Below, piece after piece: positions 1 to 8,125 of a DNA stretch of 52,948 bases; the first letter of the stretch is position 1; each line of letters starts with the position of its first letter. The stretch is taken from NCBI RefSeq assembly GCF_023050945.1, contig NZ_JALKIM010000019.1:1-52948 (forward strand). Reading direction: 5' to 3'. The translations under genes and the position numbers were made by a program. This stretch comes from Anaerobiospirillum sp. NML120448. Lineage in GTDB: Bacteria; Pseudomonadota; Gammaproteobacteria; Enterobacterales; Succinivibrionaceae. The notes beneath the pieces were generated by a model. That model did not search any database. It was not told the origin of the DNA and saw nothing but the letters and a program-made list of their open reading frames with translations.

Positions 1-427
1 GGATTTTATAAAGACAAGAGATTAAAAATACCTTATCTTTATATAAGAATTTCTAATAATAAAAACTTTATAAATATGCAGAGCTCTTGCTCTCTAAGCA
101 CCAAAATAGTGATTTTTAAAAAATCATGTTACTTGCGATAAAAATGCACTTTTACTATCACTTAATAAACTCTTGTTCTCAGTCATTGCCCAATAATGGT
201 ACAAATTTTTATTAAACCCTCCTTATAAGGTTACTTGCTCTAGTTCAGGGCAGCTAACAATATTTGCAGTGAAATTTCTCCACTTTAATAAACTAAGAAC
301 TACAATTAAGCTCCGATACTAGGCTCAAATAGCAGTTTTCAGGCTGAGCGTTACTCAAACGCCAAACTGACACAAACTATTTAGCTTTTCATTTTAGATT
401 GCAGCCATTAAATTAAAGAGATTAGAG
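1..427. other. Intergenic region upstream of pdxH
   Basis: AT-rich spacer with no open frame that looks coding on either strand. It must carry the pdxH promoter, but I cannot pick one sigma-70 promoter with confidence. A purine-rich stretch (AAAGAGATTAGAG) just before the ATG at 428 can serve as the ribosome binding site. Confidence 0.4.
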
Positions 428-1069
428 ATGATTGATGTAGGACCATTACGCCGCAGCTATACCATGGCAGGACTTGATGAAAAGGATCTAACCCCCACTC
501 CTATTCCTCTCTTTGAGCGCTGGCTCAAGGATATGATTAATGCTAATCTTTACGACCCTAATGGCGTAGTTGTTAGCACTGTGGACGAAAGTGGTCAGCC
601 TTATTCACGTATGGTTTTATTAAAGAACTATGATGAAAAGTCTTTAGTATTTTTTACTAATTTAGGCTCTCGTAAAGCACAACACTTAGCTCACAATCCT
701 AAAATTTCTATGCTCTTTCCTTGGTACTACTTAGAGCGTCAAGTAATGTTTGTGGGCACTGCCCAAAAGCTTTCTGTACCTGAGGTAATTAAGTACTTCC
801 ACTCCCGCCCTCGTGACAGTCAAATTGGCGCTTGGACTTCCCATCAATCCAGTAGAATTAGCGCCCGCTCCGTACTAGAGAGCAAATTTGCCGAGCTTAG
901 AGAAAAATTCAAAAATGGTGAAGTACCACTACCAACTTTCTGGGGTGGCTACCGTGTCTTTTTCCATCAGGTAGAATTTTGGCAAGGCCGTGAAAACCGC
1001 CTGCATGACCGCTTCATTTACGACCTAAATGAAGATGGTACCTGGACTACCTCTCGTTTAGCCCCATAA
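428..1069 (+). CDS. pdxH: Pyridoxamine/pyridoxine 5'-phosphate oxidase
   Basis: An FMN-dependent cytosolic enzyme that oxidises pyridoxamine or pyridoxine 5'-phosphate to pyridoxal 5'-phosphate, the last step of vitamin B6 synthesis and salvage. At 213 residues it has the normal family length. Visible motifs are the FMN-binding RMVLLK (residues 61-66), the SRK at 81-83, FWGGYR at 171-176, and the C-terminal substrate-binding segment [13 protein letters not shown] (183-195), which carries the conserved Arg and His of the active site. The protein ends in RLAP, as E. coli PdxH does. It stands alone: the next gene is about 400 bp away and a terminator-like hairpin follows. Assignment is by family motifs and is secure. 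Confidence 0.96.
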   Translation: MIDVGPLRRSYTMAGLDEKDLTPTPIPLFERWLKDMINANLYDPNGVVVSTVDESGQPYSRMVLLKNYDEKSLVFFTNLGSRKAQHLAHNPKISMLFPWYYLERQVMFVGTAQKLSVPEVIKYFHSRPRDSQIGAWTSHQSSRISARSVLESKFAELREKFKNGEVPLPTFWGGYRVFFHQVEFWQGRENRLHDRFIYDLNEDGTWTTSRLAP

Positions 1070-1082
1070 GTGCCAGCACTAA

Positions 1083-1117
1083 GCGCTAGGCGCCTAGCGC
1101 CCAGCGCTGGCGCTGGG
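1083..1117. repeat. GC-rich palindrome pair after pdxH
   Basis: A perfect 18-bp palindrome, GCGCTAGGCGCCTAGCGC (1083-1100), runs directly into a second inverted repeat with arms CCCAGCGC/GCGCTGGG (1100-1117) around a 2-base loop. GCCAG and CTGGC flank the block and could extend a cruciform. The block is much richer in GC than its surroundings, and related AGCGCT-rich sequence recurs elsewhere in the window. Confidence 0.7.
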
Positions 1118-1143
1118 CTAGCACTGGCCTGAGCCGCATTGAT

Positions 1144-1180
1144 AAGACCGACCCATTACCAAGTGAGTCGGTTTTGTCGT
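1144..1180 (+). terminator. Probable pdxH terminator
   Basis: A 6-bp stem ACCGAC (1147-1152) pairs with GTCGGT (1167-1172) across a 14-nt loop and is followed by a T-rich stretch. It is a modest but plausible intrinsic terminator. The rest of the gap to 1470 is G-rich on the + strand and contains a short (CTGAG)3 tandem at 1303-1318. No gene is visible there. Confidence 0.45.
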
Positions 1181-1469
1181 TTTATAGGCCTATCAGGGCC
1201 AAGATTTTGGTTTAGTCGGGCAAGACAGTGAAGGGCTATAAGTGGCTTGGGCTTGGCAGGGCATGTAAGGGCTGGAGCTGTGCTTGGCTGGGCTAAGCTG
1301 ATCTGAGCTGAGCTGAGCTGGGTAGGAGTTTAACGAATGGGGATGGAGTGGCTTTTAGGGCTTAGTTGGGCAGAATGGGGATAGTGGTGCTATATAATTT
1401 TTAATGCATTACTTTTATAATGATATAATATATCTGATTATGATTTTGTGGGTTTAATTGCGCTGTATT

Positions 1470-2300
1470 ATGTTTATTATTGAATATCTCTTCTCCTTAT
1501 CTTTGTCTCAACTAGTTCTTCATATTGCTGGTGCTTTATTTGTGGTTTTAATCATAGGACTACTTATGCCAAGTGGAGGCCAAAAGAGTAAAGAGCAAGA
1601 CAATAAGGCCCAGAGTAAAACTAGAAGACCTGCTGCTAATAAAGCCAATAAAAAGGCTAGCGAACCTCAAAAGGAAGCTTCTAAAGGTCTCTTTGGCAAA
1701 TTATTTAGTAAAAAGCCTCATGATCCAAGCTTTGATTTTCTAAACAATAAATCAGATCAAGCCTTAACTGGCTTTACTCATCCTAATGCCACTGATCATG
1801 CCAGTGAGTTGGTCAAAGCCACTCCAGATAGTGCTGCCAAAGGTCCTGATACTAGTGAACTTAATGCTCTTTTCACTACTATGATTAAAGCAGGCGCTAT
1901 TGAACATAAAAATTTCTTAGTTACCAACTTTGAACATCACTATTTAGAAAAGCTGAGAATTTGGTTTGGCTACAAGTACGAAATTTATTGCCAAGTTAGT
2001 GTCGGCTCAGTAGTTAATATCAATCCTATGGTTGATCTACCTAAGACTGCCAGTGAAAAAATCGATAGGAAGCAGCGTCTGTTATTTGCTCAAAAATGCC
2101 ATAACATGTGTTTTGACTTTTTGTTAATTGAAAAAGGCACTGATCGCATTGTTTGTGCTATTGAGTTAGATGATCCTACTCACCTTAGTGAAGATAGAAA
2201 ACAAAGAGATAGACGCTTGGATAAGATTTGTATTGCCGCTAAGTTACCTATCTTCCATATTACTAATATTTATCAAAAACCTGATATTAGACGACTATAA
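1470..2300 (+). CDS. Membrane-anchored DUF2726 protein (nuclease-like fold)
   Basis: A hypothetical protein of 276 residues from this ATG. A TTG four codons upstream (1458) is an alternative start, and neither has a strong Shine-Dalgarno. The N-terminus is one hydrophobic segment of about 28 residues ending near IIGLLMP, followed by a charged Lys/Ala/Glu-rich linker. The last ~145 residues look like DUF2726: a hydrophobic strand with DFLLIE, then VCAIELDD, a His, and RKQRDRRLDKICIAAKLP before a final hydrophobic strand. The D...ExD/H...R pattern resembles restriction-endonuclease-like (PD-(D/E)XK) folds, to which DUF2726 has been related. Substrate is unknown. The anchor suggests the domain sits on the cytoplasmic face of the inner membrane. 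It has no operon partner. Confidence 0.75.
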   Translation: MFIIEYLFSLSLSQLVLHIAGALFVVLIIGLLMPSGGQKSKEQDNKAQSKTRRPAANKANKKASEPQKEASKGLFGKLFSKKPHDPSFDFLNNKSDQALTGFTHPNATDHASELVKATPDSAAKGPDTSELNALFTTMIKAGAIEHKNFLVTNFEHHYLEKLRIWFGYKYEIYCQVSVGSVVNINPMVDLPKTASEKIDRKQRLLFAQKCHNMCFDFLLIEKGTDRIVCAIELDDPTHLSEDRKQRDRRLDKICIAAKLPIFHITNIYQKPDIRRL

Positions 2301-2385
2301 TTGAGCAGTGATAACTTTATAATATAGCTACCAAAATATTTAAAAATAACTATGCATTTTATGGTTCTAATTTAGGGATAGTTTT

Positions 2386-3369
2386 ATGGCCATCTATGTC
2401 AAAACTAATATTAGCTCTTTACAGAGTCAGCGCTTTTTAAACAATGCCCAGAACCAATTAAATGTATCTTACCAGCGCCTAGCCTCAGGCTTGCGCATTA
2501 ACTCTGCTAAAGATGATGCAGCAGGACTGCAAATCGCAGATCGCTTAACCTCACAGATAAATGGTCTTAATCAGGGAAATCGTAATGCCAACGATGGTTT
2601 GGCCCTGCTTCAGACTATTGATGGAGCTGTAGATGAAATTACCAATAGCCTCCAACGTGCTCGTACTTTACTAGTACAGGCAGCTAACGGCACCTACTCT
2701 AATGATGATCGTATTGCTATTCAGCATGAGGTAAGACAAGCTCTCTTAGGCGCATCAGCTATTGCTACCGATACTACTTTTGCAGGCAAAAAAATTCTCA
2801 TGGGTCATATGAAAGGCCCAGATGATATCTATGAGGATATCCCTAATGGTAAAAACCATATTCCAGGTATTTTGCGTTTACAAGTAGGAGCCAATCACGG
2901 CGATCAAATTGTTGCTCAGGTTAAAAATTTCTTTGTCCCTGAGCTTATGATTGACACCAAATATCCAACTGGCCCAGGTGGACGCAATCAAACTGTTGAG
3001 GATATGTCCAAGGGTGCTTTTGTAGTTGATAAGGCCCAGGATGGCACAGCAGAAGCTTTAACAGTTGATATCTCAACTCAAGAGCTTGCCAGTAACGCTC
3101 TAGGAGCCATTGACTATGTAATCAATGAGGTCTCATCCCGTCGTGCTGATTTAGGCGCTTATATGAGCCGTTTAGAATCCTCTATCCGTAATCAATCTAA
3201 TGTAGCAGAAAACCAAGCTGATGCCCGCTCTCGTATACGTGATACTGACTTTGCATCTGAGACAGCTAATCTCACTCAAATTAATATTATTCAGCAAGCT
3301 GCTAGCTCTATTTTAAGCCAAGCTAATAGTCGACCTAATATTGCTCTTTCTCTATTAGGCGGTATGTAG
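2386..3369 (+). CDS. fliC: Flagellin
   Basis: The structural subunit of the flagellar filament, exported by the flagellar type III system. The 327-residue protein has the classic N-terminal D0/D1 helices (NTNISSLQSQRFL-like start, then LASGLRINSAKDDAAGLQIA) and C-terminal D1/D0 helices (SRRADLGAYMSRLESSI, then ARSRIRDTDFASETANLT). Only about 90 residues separate them, so the outer D2/D3 domains are minimal. It ends LSLLGGM rather than the common LSLLQG. AGGGA lies about 7 nt before the ATG. I found no convincing sigma-28 promoter upstream. No other flagellar gene is in the window, so the gene sits apart from its regulon. Confidence 0.95.
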   Translation: MAIYVKTNISSLQSQRFLNNAQNQLNVSYQRLASGLRINSAKDDAAGLQIADRLTSQINGLNQGNRNANDGLALLQTIDGAVDEITNSLQRARTLLVQAANGTYSNDDRIAIQHEVRQALLGASAIATDTTFAGKKILMGHMKGPDDIYEDIPNGKNHIPGILRLQVGANHGDQIVAQVKNFFVPELMIDTKYPTGPGGRNQTVEDMSKGAFVVDKAQDGTAEALTVDISTQELASNALGAIDYVINEVSSRRADLGAYMSRLESSIRNQSNVAENQADARSRIRDTDFASETANLTQINIIQQAASSILSQANSRPNIALSLLGGM

Positions 3370-3374
3370 AAAGC

Positions 3375-3408
3375 AAAAAAGCTCCCTACTTTCGTAGGAA
3401 GCTTTTTT
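3375..3408. terminator. Bidirectional terminator between flagellin and purU
   Basis: A 15-bp stem (one mismatch) with a 4-nt loop is bounded by an A-run on the left and a T-run on the right, so it can end transcription of flagellin (+) and of the convergent purU (-). Confidence 0.85.
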
Positions 3409-3432
3409 GATCATGCTCTTATCTAGATAATC

Positions 3433-4281
3433 TTAGAACACAATGGTCTTATTGCCGTGGATAAAGACCTTATTATTAAAGACCTTACCTAAAGCACGAG
3501 CTAACACTAAACGCTCTACATCACGGCCAGCCTTAGCCATCTGAGCAGCCTCATAACGATGAGTTACTTTAATTACGTCCTGCTCAATAATTGGGCCTTC
3601 ATCTAAATTATCAGTAACAAAGTGGGCGGTAGCACCAATAATCTTTACACCACGCTCAAAAGCTTGTTGATATGGCTTAGCACCAATAAAGGCTGGTAAG
3701 AATGAGTGGTGAATATTAATTAACTTGCCCTTTGGATAATGCGCAACCATCTTTGGAGATAAAATGCGCATGTATTTAGCAAGAATAATATAGTCTGGAT
3801 TGCAGTCATCAAGGAGCTTCATCATGCGCTCTTCTTGCTCGTCACGAGAAATACCCTCATGAGAAACAACATGGAATGGAATGCCAAATTTAGATACTAA
3901 GTCACCTAAATCAGGATAGTTACCAGCAACCATGACAATTTCTGCATTTAAAGAACCACTATAGGCTCTCATAAGCAAGTCGCCTAAGCAGTGAGACTCT
4001 TTAGTTACCAAGATAGCAATACGTGGCTTAACGGCTTTATCCTTTAACTGCACAATAGCATCATCAGGTAATTTAGCAGTTACACATTGTAAAAACTTGC
4101 TTTCGTTGCTCTGATTAAAGTCACCCTCTAAAACTGAACGCATGAAAAAGCGGTTATCTTCTTCAGAGGCAAACTGATCTTGGTGCACAATGTTAATACC
4201 AAACTCAAAACAAGTGGTAGTTACCTTAGCAATTAAACCAGTAGCATCAGTACATTCAGTAGTTAAAATCTTTTGTTGCAT
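3433..4281 (-). CDS. purU: Formyltetrahydrofolate deformylase
   Basis: Hydrolyses 10-formyltetrahydrofolate to formate and tetrahydrofolate, supplying formate for PurT-type purine synthesis and balancing one-carbon pools. An N-terminal ACT domain (about residues 1-80, with DATGLIAKVT) precedes a formyltransferase-fold catalytic domain carrying VTKESHCLGDLL, INIHHSFLPAF and DEGPIIEQD, which hold the Asn, His and Asp catalytic triad. From the ATG at 4281 the protein has 282 residues, close to E. coli PurU (280). A TTG four codons upstream (4293) is possible but unnecessary. It is monocistronic, convergent with flagellin and divergent from gltA. Confidence 0.95.
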   Translation of the reverse strand: MQQKILTTECTDATGLIAKVTTTCFEFGINIVHQDQFASEEDNRFFMRSVLEGDFNQSNESKFLQCVTAKLPDDAIVQLKDKAVKPRIAILVTKESHCLGDLLMRAYSGSLNAEIVMVAGNYPDLGDLVSKFGIPFHVVSHEGISRDEQEERMMKLLDDCNPDYIILAKYMRILSPKMVAHYPKGKLINIHHSFLPAFIGAKPYQQAFERGVKIIGATAHFVTDNLDEGPIIEQDVIKVTHRYEAAQMAKAGRDVERLVLARALGKVFNNKVFIHGNKTIVF

Positions 4282-4918
4282 GACAAAATCCAATCCACTC
4301 TATGATTAGTGAGACCAAAATTCTAGGGCTACTTACTTTTATCAAAAAACAATTATTTCTACCTGAAATTGTGATCTTAATAAAAGTTAGTCTAAAGATA
4401 TTAACAGAAAGAAAACACGGTCTAAAGCCACTTGCAACTTTTTATAAAGGACTAAGCGCTAACTTTTAAGCTTTGATAGTTATCTTTGGCTAGCCATAAG
4501 CCATTTTCACTGTCTTTACAGTTATACAAATTCATTATGACTAATGTATACAAATGGTGCACAAAAGAGATAAAAACAGCCATTAACTAGCTTTATTAGT
4601 GCATAAATTCGATCATCCTAAATTTTTGAAAAATTTTCGTTAATTCCTCTTACTATTCCTATTTAATACGCACCATTGTAAAGCATAGTTGTTGAGAGCT
4701 AACTAAAATAGTAACTAGGGAAAATAGAATTGTAACTATGATTAACTATCACTAATTAAGGAAAATATAGGATTTTAGCCTTTATGCACTAATATGCAGC
4801 AATTCGTATAGCAACTGCCCAATTTAGTTCATTTTTACTATTTTTAGCAAAAATTGCACTTTAATAGGTATATTCATCTTGTCTGTTGCGTCTAATGTAT
4901 TTGAGGAGCAGGAAAGCA
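4282..4918. other. Divergent purU-gltA regulatory region
   Basis: About 640 bp of AT-rich sequence without a convincing gene. It must hold the outward promoters of purU and gltA. A direct repeat TATACAAAT occurs at 4523-4531 and 4547-4555, about two helical turns apart, and could be a pair of regulator half-sites. No regulator can be named from the sequence. Confidence 0.4.
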
Positions 4919-6232
4919 ATGAGTGATTTACATGACATTACAGTCCTAGACAAGGTAGCAACTTTATCTATTCCTGGCCATGACCCTATTCAGTTGCCTA
5001 TCTTAAAAGGCACTATCGGTCCAGAATGTATTGATATTCGTGAGTTAGGTAAGCAAGGTTACTTCACCTATGATCCAGGCTTTGTGTCTACAGCTGCTTG
5101 TAGCTCTCGAATTACATTCATCGATGGTAAGAAAGGCGTATTGCTATATCGTGGCTACCCTATTGCCGACCTTGCTCGTAAGGCTGACTACTTACAAGTT
5201 TGTTACTTGTTATTTAACGGTGAAATGCCTAGCAAGCGTGAGTATGATGACTTCTGCTTTAAAGTACGTCACCACACCTTAATCCATGAGCAAATCGCTT
5301 CTTTATTTAAAGCCTTCCGTCGTGACTCCCACCCAATGGCAGTTATGTGTGGTGTGGCAGGCGCTCTTAGTGCGTTCTATCACGGTGGCTTAGACATTTA
5401 TGATCCTGAGCACCGTCAAGCAACAGCAATTCGTTTAATTGCTAAGATCCCAACCTTAGCAGCTATGGCCTATAAGTACTCTATCGGCCACCCATTTATC
5501 TATCCACGCAATGATTTAAGCTATGCTGGCAACTTCCTTCACATGATGTTTGCTACCCCATGTGAGAACTACGAAGTAAATCCTGTTATTGAGCGTGCTT
5601 TAGACCGTATTTTTACTCTACATGCTGACCACGAGCAAAACGCATCTACCTCATCAGTACGTTTAGCAGGTTCTTCTGGTGCTAACCCTTATGCCTGTAT
5701 CGCTGCTGGTATCGCTTCTTTATGGGGCCCTGCTCACGGTGGTGCTAACGAAGCTTGCTTACGCATGTTAGAGCAAATTGGCACTGTTGATCGTATTCCA
5801 GAATTTATTAAGCGTGCTAAGGATAAGGATGATCCTTTCCGTCTCTCTGGCTTTGGTCACCGTGTTTATAAGACCTATGATCCTCGTGCTTTAGTAATGA
5901 GAGAAACCTGCCATGAGGTTCTCCAAGAGCTTAAGATTAAGGATCACCCAATTTTACGTGTAGCTACCGAATTAGAGCAGATTGCTCTGAGCGACGAGTA
6001 CTTCGTAAAGCGTAACCTCTATCCAAACGTAGACTTCTACTCTGGTATTATCTTAAAGGCTATTGGCATTCCAGTAAGCATGTTTACTGTAATCTTTGCT
6101 CTAGCACGTACCATTGGTTGGATTTCTCACTGGAACGAGATGCAGAATATGGATGAAAGCCGTATCGGTCGTCCTCGTCAGATTTACATTGGCTCTCCTG
6201 AGCGTCACGTTATCGCTATGGATGAGCGCTAA
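4919..6232 (+). CDS. gltA: Citrate synthase
   Basis: Condenses acetyl-CoA and oxaloacetate to citrate at the entry to the TCA cycle. The sequence is of the type II, Gram-negative class. Visible motifs include the first catalytic His in the [12 protein letters not shown] segment, the second in [10 protein letters not shown], and the catalytic Asp in NVDFYSGI near the C-terminus. [13 protein letters not shown] is also typical. I chose the ATG at 4919 (437 aa) over an upstream TTG at 4886, because a strong GAGGAGCAGG Shine-Dalgarno lies just before it and the extra 11 residues are unlike the family. It is monocistronic with a strong terminator. Confidence 0.96.
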   Translation: MSDLHDITVLDKVATLSIPGHDPIQLPILKGTIGPECIDIRELGKQGYFTYDPGFVSTAACSSRITFIDGKKGVLLYRGYPIADLARKADYLQVCYLLFNGEMPSKREYDDFCFKVRHHTLIHEQIASLFKAFRRDSHPMAVMCGVAGALSAFYHGGLDIYDPEHRQATAIRLIAKIPTLAAMAYKYSIGHPFIYPRNDLSYAGNFLHMMFATPCENYEVNPVIERALDRIFTLHADHEQNASTSSVRLAGSSGANPYACIAAGIASLWGPAHGGANEACLRMLEQIGTVDRIPEFIKRAKDKDDPFRLSGFGHRVYKTYDPRALVMRETCHEVLQELKIKDHPILRVATELEQIALSDEYFVKRNLYPNVDFYSGIILKAIGIPVSMFTVIFALARTIGWISHWNEMQNMDESRIGRPRQIYIGSPERHVIAMDER

Positions 6233-6277
6233 TAAGCCTATCCTATTAAAACCAATCCAAAAGATATAATATTTAAG

Positions 6278-6312
6278 AGCCCAGAGAGATATCCCTTCTC
6301 TGGGCTTTTTTT
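6278..6312 (+). terminator. gltA terminator
   Basis: A perfect 10-bp stem, AGCCCAGAGA / TCTCTGGGCT (6278-6287 / 6297-6306), with a 9-nt loop and a run of T residues. Confidence 0.92.
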
Positions 6313-6313
6313 A

Positions 6314-6481
6314 TTGCTCTCCCCTATAGCCCATCATGGCAATGCCCTCCATGGCAACGCCCATCATGACCATGACCACCATGGTCATGCCCACCATGGC
6401 CATGACCTTAAGCCTCGCTAACCCAATCATAGTAACACTCACCATCACCATCACCATCACCATCACCATCACCACCAGTAG
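6314..6481 (+). pseudogene. Decayed histidine-rich coding remnant
   Basis: One + strand frame reads a short His-rich peptide (HHGNALHGNA, then HHDHDHHGHAHHGHD) up to a TAA at 6419. In the same frame it continues as PNHSNT, twelve consecutive His codons (alternating CAC/CAT, 6440-6475), Gln and TAG. Such His/Asp/Gly tails occur in nickel, zinc or cobalt chaperones and transporters. There is no ATG; the only possible start is a TTG inside the gltA terminator T-run, and no Shine-Dalgarno is visible. I read it as the 3' remnant of a metal-binding protein gene, or a simple-sequence tract that mimics one. The ATG-started frame over the same bases (Met/Thr-rich) looks like a shadow. Confidence 0.35.
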
Positions 6482-6609
6482 CTACCAGTTCTATCTTTGC
6501 TACTTTAGCCTTTCTAGTACCATATTAGAAAGTATGTGTTTGTAAGGCCCCTGTCCCTTGCTAAGCTACGCTTGGCCTTGCCAGGCGTGGTGCCTAGTTT
6601 AGGCAATAA

Positions 6610-6682
6610 AAATCCCTATCTATTGCGGTAGATAGAGATTTGACCCATTCGGTAGTGACAGAGTTAATTGCAAAGAATGGGT
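6610..6682. repeat. Two hairpins downstream of rplT
   Basis: A 13-bp inverted repeat with one mismatch (6610-6622 / 6629-6641, 6-nt loop) is followed by an 8-bp perfect inverted repeat ACCCATTC / GAATGGGT (6643-6650 / 6675-6682). They lie beyond the rplT terminator in non-coding sequence. They could be back-up terminators or a degenerate repeat element. Confidence 0.5.
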
Positions 6683-6690
6683 TTTGGGGC

Positions 6691-6725
6691 AAAAAAAAAG
6701 GAGTTACCTTTTTGGTAACCCCTCT
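6691..6725 (-). terminator. rplT operon terminator
   Basis: Read on the minus strand, GGGGTTACC pairs with GGTAACTCC (one G-T wobble) around an A-rich loop and is followed by nine T residues. This is a standard intrinsic terminator for the thrS-infC-rpmI-rplT cluster. Confidence 0.88.
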
Positions 6726-6753
6726 TTTGCTAAAAAGCTGAGCTTTTAGGAAA

Positions 6754-7113
6754 TTATAAACCTAAAGCAGCACGAGCCTGGTTAGCGATGGTCTCGAAAG
6801 CGGCCTTCTCGTTGATGGCGAGCTCAGAAAGAACCTTACGATCGATTTGGATGTTGGCCTTTCTTAAACCGTTCATGAACTTGGAGTAGCTTAAGCCGTA
6901 CTGACGAGCAGCAGCGTTGATACGAACGATCCAAAGAGCGCGGAATTGACGCTTCTTCTGACGACGATCACGGTAAGCATACTGACCAGCCTTGGTAACA
7001 GCCTGGACGGCAACACGGTAGGTACGTGAACGAGCACCGTAGTAACCCTTAGCTGCCTTTAAAACCTTCTTATGACGTGCACGAGCGGTAACACCGCGCT
7101 TAACTCTTGCCAT
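6754..7113 (-). CDS. rplT: 50S ribosomal protein L20
   Basis: A primary-binding protein of the large ribosomal subunit, required early in its assembly. At 119 residues it matches the family (118 in E. coli), with the basic N-terminal extension ([19 protein letters not shown]) and the globular C-terminal domain. It is last in the thrS-infC-rpmI-rplT cluster, 16 nt after rpmI, which suggests translational coupling. In E. coli, L20 represses rpmI-rplT translation by binding the upstream mRNA. Whether that happens here cannot be read directly. Confidence 0.97.
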   Translation of the reverse strand: MARVKRGVTARARHKKVLKAAKGYYGARSRTYRVAVQAVTKAGQYAYRDRRQKKRQFRALWIVRINAAARQYGLSYSKFMNGLRKANIQIDRKVLSELAINEKAAFETIANQARAALGL

Positions 7114-7129
7114 TTATTGTATCCTCCGA

Positions 7130-7342
7130 TTAAGCGTAAGGTAATTGACGCATGATTGCGCGAACATTTGAAGTATGAACGATGTTCATAGCACGTAATG
7201 AACGCTTACGCTTACGGCTCTTCTTAGTGAGGATGTGACGTAAGTTTTGGTGACGGCACTTGAAGTGACCACTGCCAGTCTTCTTGAAGCGCTTGGCAAC
7301 GCCACGATCGGTCTTCATCTTGACCTTGACTTTTCCAGCCAT
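7130..7342 (-). CDS. rpmI: 50S ribosomal protein L35
   Basis: A small basic protein of the large ribosomal subunit, 70 residues, with the typical [19 protein letters not shown] start and an Arg/Lys-rich middle. It lies between infC and rplT in the standard order. The 83-nt infC-rpmI spacer contains a perfect hairpin GATTAAA-AGA-TTTAATC near the infC stop and further paired A/T tracts, which fits a regulatory leader for L20 control, although I cannot demonstrate the pseudoknot. Confidence 0.96.
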   Translation of the reverse strand: MAGKVKVKMKTDRGVAKRFKKTGSGHFKCRHQNLRHILTKKSRKRKRSLRAMNIVHTSNVRAIMRQLPYA

Positions 7343-7425
7343 TGTAAATAACTCCGCATTTAATGAGTAGAAAGTAAGGGGTTTAATCTACTATTGTGAT
7401 TAAATCTTTTAATCCCTTAAGATTC

Positions 7426-7968
7426 TTATTTCTTTTTAGGGGCTAAAACCATAGTTGCTTGACGACCCTCAACACGAGAGGCGCTTTCAACTGTAGCTAA
7501 TCCCTTTTCTTCGCATAGATCATGCTCTACACGCTTGAGAACATCTAGACCAAGATGTTGGTGAGCCATTTCGCGTCCACGGAAGCGTAAGGTCACCTTG
7601 GCCTTGTTGCCCTCTTCTAAGAAGCGGATCAGGTTGCGTAGTTTAACCTGATAGTCGCCTTCATCAGTAGCAGGTCGGAATTTAATTTCCTTGATCTGAA
7701 CTACTTTTTGCTTCTTCTTCTTCTGATCCTTGCTCTTCTCATAGAGGTACTTGCCATACTCAACTAAGCGACAAACTGGAGGATCAGCATTAGGACTGAT
7801 TTCTACTAAATCTACACCAGCTTCTTCAGCCATGCGTAGAGCTTGAGCAGTAGGTACAACACCTATTGTCTCGTTGTCCTCTCCAATTAGACGTACTTCA
7901 CGACATCTAATATCACCGTTAACCCGGTTCTTTGGCTGTGGCCTACCGGTCTTTTTTGCGCTGTTTAT
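7426..7968 (-). CDS. infC: Translation initiation factor IF-3 (AUA start)
   Basis: IF-3 binds the 30S subunit, prevents premature 50S joining and proofreads start codons. From the proposed start the protein is 180 residues, the same as E. coli IF-3, with the N-domain ([34 protein letters not shown]), the Lys-rich linker ([13 protein letters not shown]) and the C-domain ([40 protein letters not shown]). The first ATG in frame (7833) would remove 45 conserved residues. Between it and the in-frame TAG at 7978-7980 there is no ATG, GTG, TTG or CTG. The best start is ATA at 7966-7968, six bases after AGGAG. E. coli infC uses AUU for autoregulation, so a non-canonical start is expected of this family. 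Confidence 0.93.
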   Translation of the reverse strand: MNSAKKTGRPQPKNRVNGDIRCREVRLIGEDNETIGVVPTAQALRMAEEAGVDLVEISPNADPPVCRLVEYGKYLYEKSKDQKKKKQKVVQIKEIKFRPATDEGDYQVKLRNLIRFLEEGNKAKVTLRFRGREMAHQHLGLDVLKRVEHDLCEEKGLATVESASRVEGRQATMVLAPKKK

Positions 7969-8125
7969 AGCAAACTCCTACTATTCAAATTATTCAGGGA
8001 TCAACCTGCAATACCAAAATCATTGTGCACTTAAGCACAACAAAAGAGCTAGCAAAGTATAAGTTACTAGCCCTTCTTGTTTAGAGAGTTAAATCTCTAA
8101 GTTAGCGACTTGTTGCAGCTTGTTT
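7969..8125 (-). promoter_or_regulatory. thrS-infC intergenic leader with hairpins
   Basis: The 157-nt gap is long compared with the few bases in E. coli. On the minus strand it can form TTAGAGA/TCTCTAA, an imperfect GGGCTAG/CTAGCTC stem followed by TTTTG, and TTGTGC/GCACAA. The second looks like a weak attenuator. The region may carry both a partial terminator and an internal infC promoter, which would separate infC-rpmI-rplT from thrS. This is inference from structure alone. Confidence 0.4.

Noticed and set aside
6336-6545. 69-codon Met/Thr-rich frame after gltA
   Set aside because: It is the out-of-frame reading of the His-rich tract; repeats of ATC ACC give Ile-Thr runs. The His-rich frame explains the sequence better, though it is itself broken.
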